Below, in pieces: positions 27,007 to 35,446 of a stretch of DNA of 64,000 bases. Under the pieces are notes generated by a model. That model worked only from the letters and a program-made list of their open reading frames with translations, was not told the origin of the DNA and did no database searches. Made by a program: the position numbers and the translations under genes. Numbering within the stretch: position 1 is the first letter of the stretch; every line of letters begins with the position of its first letter. Source of the stretch: Sulfurovum sp. AR (GTDB lineage: Bacteria > Campylobacterota > Campylobacteria > Campylobacterales > Sulfurovaceae); NCBI RefSeq assembly GCF_000296775.1, contig NZ_AJLE01000003.1, positions 124,001 through 188,000 of the forward strand, given 5' to 3'.

Positions 27007-27159
27007 ATGTCAATCAATAATATATCTAAACATTCAAGACTAAAAGTATTAATTAGACTTTTAAATGATAATGAACAATTTAATATTGCCTGTTCTAAAT
27101 CAGGCTTATCAATCAATATTGCCAAAAAACTTTTAGATAAAAATGACCTCATGAAATAA
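27007..27159 (+). CDS. 50-residue HTH-like small protein after tRNA-fMet
   Basis: The frame starts MSINNISKHSRLKVLIRLL, has a second helix pair (FNIACSKSGLSINIAKKLLD) and ends NDLMK. CAAGGAG at ideal spacing precedes the ATG. The helix-turn-helix spacing and basic residues suggest a DNA-binding or adaptor peptide, but no family is recognised. It starts 27 bases after the initiator tRNA and may be co-transcribed with it. Confidence 0.5.
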   Translation: MSINNISKHSRLKVLIRLLNDNEQFNIACSKSGLSINIAKKLLDKNDLMK

Positions 27160-27471
27160 CAGCACTAATATCAATAATATTTCCCTATTTTTAAACAAAT
27201 AGTGTAACTGTATAATAACTTTCAAATAAAATTATGTCTCATTTTTAAAACTTACAAGAGACATAAATAATATCTATTTTTTCATATAATTTGCTATTAT
27301 CAAAATATTCAGCTATAATAATATATTGAAAGATGATTTAGAGTTTCATCTTTGGCTAGACTTTTATTGCTTACCTTTAGTTTACAGTATTATCCACCCG
27401 AAAAAGAACACTCCACTTTATATTTTCAGCACATCAGTAATGAAGTGTATCAACAACTAAAAGGAATTGCA
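27160..27471 (+). promoter_or_regulatory. Intergenic region with likely long cold-shock mRNA leader
   Basis: No gene is supported in these 312 bases. Upstream frame-open codons run into the cold-shock gene, but the family start is at 27472. Long structured leaders are usual for cspA-type genes, and the last 150 bases probably form one here (inference). Confidence 0.35.
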
Positions 27472-27690
27472 ATGGCAACTCAAGTAAACGGAACAGTAAA
27501 ATGGTTCAACAGTGAAAAAGGTTTCGGTTTTATCGAACAAGAAAATGGCGGAAATGATGTATTTGTACACTATCGTCAAATTAATAGCAATGGTTACGAC
27601 CGTGTCTCTCTTAATGAGGGTCAAAAAGTGACTTTTGAGATCGGTGAAGGTCAAAAAGGCCCACAGGCTGAGAACGTTACTGCTCTTTAA
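27472..27690 (+). CDS. Cold-shock domain protein (CspA family)
   Basis: 72 residues: [19 protein letters not shown] (RNP1 region), DVFVHYRQI (RNP2) and [20 protein letters not shown], the complete five-strand OB fold that binds single-stranded RNA/DNA and melts mRNA structure. The ATG at 27472 has AAAAGGA upstream; a longer in-frame start at 27352 would add 40 unrelated residues. A stem-loop terminator follows 10 bases past the stop. Confidence 0.95.
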   Translation: MATQVNGTVKWFNSEKGFGFIEQENGGNDVFVHYRQINSNGYDRVSLNEGQKVTFEIGEGQKGPQAENVTAL

Positions 27691-27700
27691 GACCATCTAA

Positions 27701-27720
27701 TGGACAGAGAAATCTGTCCA
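27701..27720 (+). terminator. Stem-loop after the cold-shock gene
   Basis: TGGACAGA, loop GAAA, TCTGTCCA: a perfect 8-bp stem with a GNRA-type loop, followed by TGTTTTAAA. Confidence 0.75.
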
Positions 27721-27784
27721 TGTTTTAAACACTTCTATAAAGAGACCAATAGGTCTTTTTATGAATTGCTTAAAGGGAAAACGT

Positions 27785-27994
27785 ATGAAAAGTAAAGAAG
27801 CTGTTTTTGAAGCGTTAAAAGAAGGGCATAATCTTATTAGTTGTATCACAGGGATACAATATACTCTGATTAAAGGGATCTTACATACTCGTCATAGTGA
27901 AAAAAATGACTGGGAGCAAAGTGAACTTAATTTTTACAATCCACCATCTTGGCTTAACCTCAAAATCATAGAAAAAAAATCTGACAATATATAA
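27785..27994 (+). CDS. Small hypothetical protein downstream of the cold-shock gene
   Basis: 69 residues from the ATG at 27785 (AAAGGG upstream); a start at 27761 is also in frame. The sequence MKSKEAVFEALKEGHNLISC and the W-containing end PPSWLNLKIIEKK suggest a compact helix-strand domain. No family known to me. A strong stem-loop ends the unit at 28000-28022. Confidence 0.55.
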   Translation: MKSKEAVFEALKEGHNLISCITGIQYTLIKGILHTRHSEKNDWEQSELNFYNPPSWLNLKIIEKKSDNI

Positions 27995-27999
27995 GATTT

Positions 28000-28022
28000 A
28001 ACAGAGTCTGATCGACTCTGTT
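28000..28022 (+). terminator. Stem-loop terminator
   Basis: AACAGAGTC, 5-base loop, GACTCTGTT: a perfect 9-bp stem just past the stop of the small gene, then TGTTCC. The stretch from here to 28185 holds nothing further. Confidence 0.75.
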
Positions 28023-28185
28023 GTTCCATATCTTAATATCCCTACTCTCTCATTAACAACATATCTTATTTTACATTTCGATAATTTATTAGTGCTATTG
28101 TATATATCTTCTGTTGTTTTATATTGATGCAGTAATATTTTTTAGGGAGTTATTGGTCTATATTGATTTGTATTTACTCTTGAAG

Positions 28186-28310
28186 TGGCGGACAGTGAGG
28201 GATTCGAACACTAGGTTAAATCCCTCAAACACCCTATTTTAGGGCATTTATAAATTATACAGTTGGCTGTTGGCATACAATTAACATACATATTTGGCAG
28301 ACTCTGCCAA
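28186..28310 (-). repeat. att-like tRNA-Ser 3'-end repeat, copy D (best preserved)
   Basis: Read on the minus strand it ends TTCGAATCCCTCACTGTCCG then CCA: the T-loop, 3' T-stem and acceptor strand of a serine tRNA with discriminator G. The 5' part of a T-arm is missing, so it is no tRNA gene. To its right follow about 100 bases shared with copies C and E, ending in the palindrome TTTGGCAGACTCTGCCAAA (28293-28311). It bounds the retron on the left. 28311-28419 holds no gene. Confidence 0.7.
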
Positions 28311-28419
28311 AATGATTTTCAAACACTTATCAACACTAAAAAATTATTAGTTTTTATCTCTTTCCAATAAAATTGAGTATTTTCTCCTACTTTATACTCA
28401 AATTCTAGTTTTCAATCTA

Positions 28420-29474
28420 TTATATTTTGGTACTATCTTCTATAAGTATCTTATTTTTTAAGATACTTAATTTTTCTATTGCATTAATAGCTTCTTTATT
28501 ATCAGGCTCTACTGAAATCCAAAAATTGACTTTTCCGATTAAGGATAATAAATAATCTAATCTTCGAATTTTCTTTTTAGAAATATGTGATTCTAAAGAA
28601 TATTTAAAAATATAATGTAGCTCTTGTTTGAGTTCTCTTTTATACTTTCTCGGTATTTTTATTTTTGAACCAATAACCGATATACCTGTAACTATCCGCT
28701 TACTTTTTTCTTGATAAAGTCTCGTTTTTGTAGTGTTAAGTTTAAACCCTTCATCCTCTATAATATCGGTAATATATTTTATAAGAGTTGCTGGGATCTC
28801 ATCTCCCGAAAAAGTTAGATCATCTGCATATCGAGTGTATTTCAAGTTAAATTTTTTTGAAAAACTTATTAAGCGTTTATCTAATTGTTTTGCAATAATA
28901 TTACTTAACATTGGGCTTGTTGATGCTCCCTGAGGGAGAGCATCTTCATAACTACATATAGTAGCGAGATAATACGCAATTATATTGGGATATCCTAGTG
29001 AGGAAAAGACATGTATTATTCGATTAAGTTTTATTGATGGGAAAAAGTCTTTTAAATCTAGTTTTAAAAGTTGCTTTTGACCAACATGTATTTTGGCATT
29101 AGTAATAATAGACTTTTTTATTGCAAACCCATGTGCATGATGGCTTATTTGTGTTTTTTTCAAAATATTATGATAAATCCAATCTTGCATTTCTGCTAAA
29201 GCAGGATATGGTGAAGTGATTATCCGATGATCGGAAGAGTTTCTTTTTTTATTTTAAATTCACGGTAATGATTGTTCGGCGAGTTTACAACTGATGCTAA
29301 GTAAAAAGTTTTTCTCCCCAATAAGAGTGATAAGTGTTCGAAATTAAAAATGATAGGTGCATTGTTTTTTAATAATTTTTTAATATATGTAAGATATTGC
29401 TCTTGAATTTCTGGAGAAATTCCTTTTGCTTCGTAATATTTTTTCCATTCATTAAAAGTTTTTTTATTTGACAT
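28420..29474 (-). CDS. Retron reverse transcriptase, split by a -1 frameshift at an A7 run
   Basis: The N-terminal part starts at 29474 (MSNKKTFNEWKKYYEAKG) and holds the retron-type NFEHLSLLLGRKTFYLASV and NNHYREFKIKK. It would stop at 29220 after KKETLPIIG. Re-reading one base within the A7 run (29244-29250) gives instead KKRNSSDHRIITSPYPALAE and joins the second frame, open down to 28420. That frame carries TNAKIHVG (NAxxH-type), LDLKDFFPSI, PQGASTSPMLSN, the catalytic YADD near residue 205, and RIVTGISV (VTG triplet binding the msr RNA). The joined protein of about 350 residues is a normal retron RT. It makes branched msDNA from the RNA encoded just upstream. Programmed frameshift, phase variation, decay or sequencing error are all open. 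Confidence 0.85.
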
Positions 29475-29482
29475 TTTTTCAA

Positions 29483-29727
29483 GTCCTATATAACATGGTA
29501 TTAGTTAACTACTTTCTTTTCTTTAGCTTATGCATCAAATTGATTTTATTGACGTTCGCGGCGATAAAATTATTTTGATGCGAGCAAAGCTATGCTTTGC
29601 ATAGTGTGCTGGGTTCTATTTGAAATCTTCGATTTCAAATAGAACCCTTTAGGATAAAACTCACCTTAACTCTCGGAAGCGACTACACTTCCTTAATGCT
29701 AGTTTCTAATACCATGTTATATAGGAC
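29483..29727 (-). ncRNA. Retron msr-msd non-coding RNA
   Basis: Perfect 22-base inverted repeats at 29706-29727 (a1) and 29483-29504 (a2) enclose the region between the winged-helix gene and the RT gene. Inside, in RNA order: ACTAGC right after a1 (retron AGC with the branching G), a short GGAAG/CTTCC hairpin (29676-29693), a perfect 17-bp stem with a 3-base loop (29611-29647), a GCAAAGC/GCTTTGC hairpin (29584-29600) and a long imperfect hairpin (29532-29581). The a1 arm overlaps the last codons of the winged-helix gene. The RT start lies 9 bases past a2. Exact msr/msd border not determined. Confidence 0.88.
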
Positions 29728-30058
29728 GCTTCAATATGTCTTCTGGAACTTCTTTTATATTTGGTAAAAATGGCTGATTAATTCCAATCTTATCAACTAA
29801 AAACTCTTCAGGAATATTAAACTTTTTACCATTACTAGGTTTATTATAAAACAATTGTTTCATAATAATGTTTCGTCCTTCATCAGTAATAATAATTTTA
29901 TCCGATGTATCGTTAATTATACCTTTTGATTTATATTTTTCAACGAACGTATATATTGCGTCTGGTTCAATTTTATATCTTGAATAGAAAGTGAATAGAT
30001 ATAGCCCATCTATACTTTCATACAAATCTTTCAAGATTAGCCTTTCTAGTTTTGTCAT
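29717..30058 (-). CDS. Retron-associated winged-helix protein
   Basis: 113 residues. Residues 1-75 are a winged helix (KLERLILKDLYESIDGLYLF, recognition helix IYTFVEKYKSKGII, wing DKIIITDEGRNIIM); the last 35 are a Pro-rich tail. Its ATG directly follows the stop of the phosphoribosyltransferase-like gene, and its own stop lies inside the a1 arm of the retron RNA. In retrons of this class the winged-helix protein and the PRTase-like protein together form the toxic effector held in check by RT and msDNA (knowledge of the class; not shown here). Confidence 0.8.
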   Translation of the reverse strand: MTKLERLILKDLYESIDGLYLFTFYSRYKIEPDAIYTFVEKYKSKGIINDTSDKIIITDEGRNIIMKQLFYNKPSNGKKFNIPEEFLVDKIGINQPFLPNIKEVPEDILKRPI

Positions 30059-30898
30059 TTAAAACCCTCTTTCATATCTTGTAAGTAAAGTATCTCTATC
30101 TTTATTGTCTTTGTCTTTAACCCACCAAAAAATTGGAAAGACAGAATTTGGTGTATTTCCATTACATCCTTCCATTGTTAGTAAGGCTTCAGCATGACCA
30201 TATCCAAAGGAATAATCACTTAGATTTTTATCTTTTATTTTCTTTGCAAGTTTTTGTTCTAAATTTTTCATTGATGCTATTGCATCTGTTAATTCTGAAC
30301 CTGTATAATACCCAGAAATACCCTTCTCTAATTGCAGTGGACAAAAAATATTTATGCCTTGCTGTGCAACTAGATCGACAGCATCTTTTATACCTGCGAG
30401 AATACAAAATGTGATGTTTATATGAGGGTTGATATCACTACGTAGTTTTTTAACTCTATTTAATACAGTAAGTCCACTACCTATAAATTCATCAACTACT
30501 ATTATCTCTGTTTTACCTTTCTTGTATTGTTTAACAGCACCACCTATAGTATTTACAGTTTGAACATCTTTCCAACCATTTTTGTATAAAGGTATTTTGA
30601 TTTGGTCTAAAGTTTTTTGACCACTATCTGCTTGTCCATCGTATGACATTGCGACTATTTGAGCAGTTGCCTCAGAATAGCTAGAATGATTAATAATAAA
30701 ATCACTCATTTGATCTAAATAAAAGTTTAATGCTTTGTCTTCTATGTTTACAAAACGTTCAAGTAAAGAAACGACAAGGGACATGTCTTCTCCAGAAAAT
30801 TTAACTAGTTCCGCTAATTCATGTTTTTTATCTAATAACCACGTTTGCTTTGCATATAAATTGTAAACTGCTTGAAAGGAATTTTTGTTGTAATTCAT
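30059..30898 (-). CDS. Retron effector: phosphoribosyltransferase-like protein
   Basis: 279 residues. The core (about 75-200) has a PRTase-like fold with IVVDEFIGSGLTVLNRV near 145, matching the PRPP-binding loop of type I phosphoribosyltransferases (hydrophobic strand, acidic pair, G-S/T-G-x-T). The preceding helical region (1-70) and the C-terminal segment with FGYGHAEALLTMEGCNGNTPNSVFPIFWW are family-specific extensions. First gene of the retron operon PRTase, winged helix, RNA, RT, the layout known as the type III retron group. Inferred role: abortive-infection effector acting on nucleotides or nucleic acid once phage disturbs the RT-msDNA complex. Confidence 0.8.
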   Translation of the reverse strand: MNYNKNSFQAVYNLYAKQTWLLDKKHELAELVKFSGEDMSLVVSLLERFVNIEDKALNFYLDQMSDFIINHSSYSEATAQIVAMSYDGQADSGQKTLDQIKIPLYKNGWKDVQTVNTIGGAVKQYKKGKTEIIVVDEFIGSGLTVLNRVKKLRSDINPHINITFCILAGIKDAVDLVAQQGINIFCPLQLEKGISGYYTGSELTDAIASMKNLEQKLAKKIKDKNLSDYSFGYGHAEALLTMEGCNGNTPNSVFPIFWWVKDKDNKDRDTLLTRYERGF

Positions 30899-31283
30899 TT
30901 ATTGAAATCTTTGTGATATCTTATATATTTTTCTAATAAATTATATCTTAATTATTTTATATCTATAATTATGACCTAATAAAAATAGAAAGATAGTTAG
31001 AATTACATATTCTTGAAAAAATATCAGATATAACTCTCTAGTGGAATTACTGGTATTTGATCAAAGGTAACTCTCACCCTACAACCTTCACTTTGAGACC
31101 GACCGTCACATATAAGAAAACATAAAATCAAGCGTATCTAATTTATATTCTTCGGCTAATGTAAAAGTTAACCGTATCCAAATCTACTCGAAATAATACT
31201 TGAATCGTTCAGCTATTTATTTAGAATATACAGCAAGATCAAAAAGGTGATTTATTGCCCATATATTTGGTCTTTGTGAATAA
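30899..31283. other. Gene-free stretch upstream of the retron operon
   Basis: Very A/T-rich DNA that must contain the promoter of the retron operon (minus strand). I see no gene and no clear box that I would defend. Confidence 0.3.
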
Positions 31284-31390
31284 TGGACATGAGAGATTCG
31301 AACACTAGATAAAATCCCTTAAACGCCCTAGGGCATCTGTAAATAAAAAATTGGCTATTGGTGTACAAGTTACATACATATTTGGCAGAG
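31284..31390 (-). repeat. att-like repeat, copy E
   Basis: Starts TGGACATGAGAGATTCGAAC, continues ACTAGATAAAATCCCTTAAA and ends TACATACATATTTGGCAGAG. Aligns with copy D across about 107 bases in the same direction, with several small gaps. It bounds the retron on its promoter side. Confidence 0.65.
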
Positions 31391-31425
31391 TTAAAAAAGA
31401 AAATAGACTTATTTTATACGGGTTT

Positions 31426-32343
31426 TTATATATACACTTTTAAATCACTCTCTATAGCATCTTGTATCCTAGTAGGTTCTAATACTTTAATATGTGGTAT
31501 CCAATATTTCACAAAAGGTATAATCTCCCTATCGTCAGTAACTTCTATACTTACAACCATACCTCCATCTTCATATACAGATTCTGTAATCTGAGATTTT
31601 GAAATGGGTTTACGAGTAAAATACTCTGCCACCTTGGAAGATATTTGAAGTGTAACTCTATATGGTTCAACCTCAGCTTTGAACCAAACAGAAATAGAAT
31701 TATCCAATAACTTATCAAGTTTTTTATTGCTTTCAAAAGTTGTATCTAGTATCGTTATTTGCTTGATACTTTTCAGGTAATACTTCTTAAGAATATCATT
31801 ACGGCTATCAAGTGCTATGAGATACCAGTAACCTTCGTAATTGGCTATTTTAAGAGGCTTTAAATCTATTTGAACAGTAGGTTGATCAAGTGGTGTATAA
31901 AAACAGTTAATTTGTCTTTTTTCTTTTATTGCATGTTCCAGCTTCTGGATCTCTTGTAGCTTATCACCTATATCTTCCATATCGAGTTTTGCATAGATAG
32001 GATTTAAAGATTCATTTTTAATCTTTGAAAGCAATTTGTTTGCTTTTGCAGCAAACGTAGTTCCAGCACCTTCTACCAATCTTTGTACAATGTCAAGTAC
32101 AACAGTATCTTCAACAGATGAGAGTTTTTCGAGTTTAAAACCATCTTGCATCTTCCATTTTTTCCCATCTCGGTAGATAGGATAATGAAGACCAAGCCTC
32201 TTATTGAAATCTCTCTGAATGGTTCTGTCACTTACATTAAAATCCTTTGCCAACTCTTTAACAGAAAGAGCTTCCCCGTTGTTTAGTCGAGCAAGTATCT
32301 CTGTAAGCCGATCTAAGATTGTGTCATATTCATGTGTTGCCAT
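31426..32343 (-). CDS. WYL-domain transcriptional regulator (HTH_11 N-terminus)
   Basis: 305 residues. The N-terminal winged HTH (about 8-60: YDTILDRLTEILARLNNGEALSVKELAKDFNVSDRTIQRDF) is followed by the WYL domain (about 135-210, with NCFYTPLD...GYWYLIALDSR) and the C-terminal WCX extension. WYL regulators bind small nucleic-acid-type ligands and often repress or activate phage-defence genes. It heads a series of minus-strand accessory genes just outside the retron block; its target is not evident. Confidence 0.88.
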   Translation of the reverse strand: MATHEYDTILDRLTEILARLNNGEALSVKELAKDFNVSDRTIQRDFNKRLGLHYPIYRDGKKWKMQDGFKLEKLSSVEDTVVLDIVQRLVEGAGTTFAAKANKLLSKIKNESLNPIYAKLDMEDIGDKLQEIQKLEHAIKEKRQINCFYTPLDQPTVQIDLKPLKIANYEGYWYLIALDSRNDILKKYYLKSIKQITILDTTFESNKKLDKLLDNSISVWFKAEVEPYRVTLQISSKVAEYFTRKPISKSQITESVYEDGGMVVSIEVTDDREIIPFVKYWIPHIKVLEPTRIQDAIESDLKVYI

Positions 32344-32411
32344 CGTATTTCCCTTGGTGATTATTATACTATAACATTATTTCGACAACTAACTGTCTAG
32401 CTATTTAGAAG

Positions 32412-32636
32412 TTATATGTCATTTAGTTTTTTTAAAATATCAATGCTTTCTTGTCTAGATTCTTCATAGATCAACCCCTGTTCTCTCATATCTTTAAAAT
32501 CATTTTTTATCTCTTCAATGTATTCATCTACACGGACATCATCTTCATAATCCATAGGTAGTTTAGGTAGATAACCATAATTCACTTCTAAATGTTCACT
32601 GATGAATTTCCATAATTTATCTAGTCTTTGTTTCAT
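32412..32636 (-). CDS. Small acidic hypothetical protein
   Basis: 74 residues, helical, acidic: KQRLDKLWKFISEHLEVNYG, then DYEDDVRVDEYIEEIKNDF. No family recognised. It lies 18 bases after the next upstream gene (32655) in the same direction, so probably one transcript. Confidence 0.5.
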   Translation of the reverse strand: MKQRLDKLWKFISEHLEVNYGYLPKLPMDYEDDVRVDEYIEEIKNDFKDMREQGLIYEESRQESIDILKKLNDI

Positions 32637-32654
32637 ATATATCTTCTTCTACTT

Positions 32655-33014
32655 TTAATCCCATCTCAATATCTTTTCAAATGTATCTTCATTTTGTTCT
32701 TTCATCTTCATATATCTTATGTATTTGAAGTAATACACTGGATCATTCGGACTTAACAAAGGGATATCATATCTAAATCCATTGCGGGGATCTACTAAAT
32801 TATAATAATAACTATCATCTTTAGTAACATAGGATAACAATTCTTCATCATTTTGTAGTTTATCATCAGCAAACTGTAATGAGTGAGGATTATTTTTTAC
32901 AGCTTCTAATACTATCTCTTTATCGTTTCTAAGATCGCCAGAACATTTTCTTAATTGCATTCCATCTGTTTTAACAGTATTAAATGCTTCTTCTTTATTA
33001 ACTATCTTATTCAA
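32655..33014 (-). CDS. DUF4116 repeat protein
   Basis: 119 residues. It contains LRNDKEIVLEAVKNNPHSLQ followed by FADDKLQNDEELLSYVTKDD, the repeat of DUF4116 proteins (about 45 residues with the pattern LR.D+E.VL.AV..N...L..A...L+.D). Such proteins are common in amoebae, viruses and bacterial islands without known function. A C-terminal YFKYIRYMKMKEQNEDTFEK helix follows. Confidence 0.65.
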   Translation of the reverse strand: MNKIVNKEEAFNTVKTDGMQLRKCSGDLRNDKEIVLEAVKNNPHSLQFADDKLQNDEELLSYVTKDDSYYYNLVDPRNGFRYDIPLLSPNDPVYYFKYIRYMKMKEQNEDTFEKILRWD

Positions 33015-33161
33015 TTTAACACCTCTAATCTAATAATATATAAGAATAGTGTTTTAAAATGACAGCTTTATGTCTGGTTGCATTGATTTATTAAGTTATC
33101 TAGTTATAAAAACTTTTTTTCTTTTATAACCGTTGTAGTTTTTAACAAATTATTTTCAATG

Positions 33162-33908
33162 TTAGTTTGATTTTGTATAGCTTAAAGATTTTATTTGTTC
33201 TAACAAATCATTTTTATTTTGTACAAAATGTCTTTTTCTCCATCCATTTGCTGGAGATGGATGAGGAAGCCCAAAAAGTACCTGAGATTCATCTAGTTGA
33301 ACAGTTTCGTCTTTTAGCAGAGTCTTAAAAACCTCTTCAACACGTTTACCTAGCGGTATGTAAATTGTATTATCTGATAATACAGAAATCTCATTTTTAA
33401 AATTTTCAAGTTCTGACTCTAATAATTTATTTTTTAAGATCTTTGGACCACTACCACTATAATTTTTGCCATTTATAAAAACTGGATTTCTCAGTAAAGA
33501 TGTATAATGTATTAAGTCTTCTCTAGTATCAAATAATTCTTCACAAGATTCAAGATTTAAAAATTCATTCAATTCAATATCATCAAGCATATTGATCAAT
33601 ATATCCCTCATTGCTCCACTGAAACTAGCACATTTTTTTACTTCTTTTAAGATTTCATGCTCTTGTAAAACATTATCATAATTGAGAAGTTCAGATGCTT
33701 TAGTTAAAGCATTTATCGCTTGAGTGAACCCTGGAGTTATCCCACATATAACAACTTTTGCATCTTTATTAATATAGTCAAAAGGTGCATATGAAATTTT
33801 AATTTTATCTACTTCTTGAATCGTCAAAGTATCAATATCTTCAAATTTTTTATTTGCATAATCTGTTTTTTTTATAATTTCTTTATAATTATTAAATGTA
33901 TTTTGCAT
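33162..33908 (-). CDS. Uracil-DNA glycosylase-fold-like protein
   Basis: 248 residues. A VVICGITPGFTQAINAL segment near 50 resembles the GxxPG motif A of the UDG superfamily, and LFGLPHPSPANGWRKRHF near 215 matches the HPSP motif with its DNA-intercalating loop. The region between (NYSGSGPKILKN...YIPLGKRVEEVFKTL) fits the rest of the fold. The catalytic Asp/Asn of motif A is not obvious, so glycosylase activity is uncertain. It lies 39 bases after the DUF2779 nuclease gene. Confidence 0.55.
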   Translation of the reverse strand: MQNTFNNYKEIIKKTDYANKKFEDIDTLTIQEVDKIKISYAPFDYINKDAKVVICGITPGFTQAINALTKASELLNYDNVLQEHEILKEVKKCASFSGAMRDILINMLDDIELNEFLNLESCEELFDTREDLIHYTSLLRNPVFINGKNYSGSGPKILKNKLLESELENFKNEISVLSDNTIYIPLGKRVEEVFKTLLKDETVQLDESQVLFGLPHPSPANGWRKRHFVQNKNDLLEQIKSLSYTKSN

Positions 33909-33947
33909 ACTTAACTCCCACTTTTATTTTTATAATATTACTATTCA

Positions 33948-35426
33948 TTAAGTAACGTCCTTTAATTTTTCCAAAACTTTAACCATAGCCAAAGTATCAA
34001 GCTCACAGTATCTTAACAATGCCTCTCTAAGTCTCGCTACTTCTTCCTTATCCTCCATATGAGCCAACTTTGCATAAGTCTGCATAGCATCACCACCGTT
34101 TTGAACACTATCGAGTTCTTTGTAGGCTTGTGCCATTTCAGGAACAAGTGCAGGCAGGACATACTTTATCGAATAGCTTCCTCTCATAGAAGGTACATAG
34201 CAGTCTTTCTTTTGAAATGGCATCATTAAGTCTTGTATATTGTCATGTATTGCTAAAAGTTCTGGTGCAAATTCATCAAACATAGCTGCTAATTCTCGAA
34301 TCACACCTTTCTCAAATCCCATATTGTATGCAAGTACAGTTACATCAGTTGGTATATCTTCCACCAACCTTTTTGCCAACTCATATCGTGGATCTATTCC
34401 TTCTTCAGCCAGAAACTCATAATGTTCTAAAGGTTTATCTTTATGCTCTGCATGAAGCGAGTACTGAAATGGAATCTTCATAAATGGACTTATACCTTTC
34501 CATTCAGGTATGGCTTGCTGAAATGTTTCAAAATCCAAATGATAGATAGGATACGTTAGCCCGTCTATGAACTCTTGAATAGCATCTTTATTGATAATGG
34601 AACTATTTGTCTGCTCAGACTTTATTTGTACTTGTTGAGAGGTAGAAAAACTTGATATATCTGTAATATGTTCAAACTCTATGATACCATCATGATACAT
34701 CTGAAACTTTTTATCGCTTTTCAATCGTGAAATATTAAAAATACTATATTCAGGGATATGATTCCAGCAGTACTCTATTGCATCACAATCATATGGATCA
34801 GTACAATGTTTACCTATCCCAATATCTGGTTCTACATCTTTATTGCCTAACTGCTTGCGAAAGTATTGTAGATATGTAGGAATATCTGCCTGCAGGTCTA
34901 ATACCTCATCGGATACATCTACAATTGAAAAGAGCTTATCTATTTCAAGTTCCTCATCTCTTACATACTTATTGTTGATATGAACAATATTTGTTTTTTT
35001 AACATCGTAACCTAGGCCATTAAGTACATAGTATTGTATGGAAGCATCATGCAAATAAACTTCTTTTACTTCAGTGGAGCTCTTCACTTCATTTATCTCT
35101 ACGCTACCATCTTCATTGATATGAAGGACATCTACCATTACTAGAATATCATCATATTTAAATGTTGCCTCGTATATATTTTGAACACCTTCATCCATCC
35201 ATTTTTTGGTAAGAGCTATTTTCTCATCAAAAGTTGTACCCTCAAATGGTACTTCTTTACCCTCAGGAAAAAGTTGACAGGCTAATGCCCCCACTTTATC
35301 TCCCGTTTCAAATATAGCTTTGGCTGATGCATCTGGCGGAGTAAGCACATCTGCTTTATATTTTTTCAGCCATAGAGATTTCGAGCATTGCAGTCCTCTT
35401 GTATAAAGTGATTTTGATAGGTTCAT
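33948..35426 (-). CDS. DUF2779 protein: RecB/Cas4-like nuclease plus exonuclease-like domain
   Basis: 492 residues. The N-terminal half (MNLSKSLYTRGLQCSKSLWL, then MVDVLHINEDGSVEINEVKSSTEVKEVYLHDASIQ near 95-130) is a Cas4/RecB-like PD-(D/E)XK nuclease with D, ExK and Q residues; cysteines near 14, 208, 215 and 222 could bind an Fe-S cluster. The C-terminal half is DUF2779: YHLDFETFQQAIPEWKG near 295, an RNase H-like exonuclease start (DxE), with TVLAYNMGFEKGVIREL and YCELDTLAMVKVL as further exonuclease motifs. Inferred: a dual nuclease acting on DNA or RNA. Frequent in mobile or defence regions. Confidence 0.8.
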   Translation of the reverse strand: MNLSKSLYTRGLQCSKSLWLKKYKADVLTPPDASAKAIFETGDKVGALACQLFPEGKEVPFEGTTFDEKIALTKKWMDEGVQNIYEATFKYDDILVMVDVLHINEDGSVEINEVKSSTEVKEVYLHDASIQYYVLNGLGYDVKKTNIVHINNKYVRDEELEIDKLFSIVDVSDEVLDLQADIPTYLQYFRKQLGNKDVEPDIGIGKHCTDPYDCDAIEYCWNHIPEYSIFNISRLKSDKKFQMYHDGIIEFEHITDISSFSTSQQVQIKSEQTNSSIINKDAIQEFIDGLTYPIYHLDFETFQQAIPEWKGISPFMKIPFQYSLHAEHKDKPLEHYEFLAEEGIDPRYELAKRLVEDIPTDVTVLAYNMGFEKGVIRELAAMFDEFAPELLAIHDNIQDLMMPFQKKDCYVPSMRGSYSIKYVLPALVPEMAQAYKELDSVQNGGDAMQTYAKLAHMEDKEEVARLREALLRYCELDTLAMVKVLEKLKDVT

Positions 35427-35446
35427 TGTTAGAAAATCCTTGTTTA

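Noticed and set aside
28186-28208. A tRNA gene at the att-like copies
   Set aside because: Only T-loop-to-CCA sequence is present; the 5' T-stem, anticodon and D arms are missing in all five copies.
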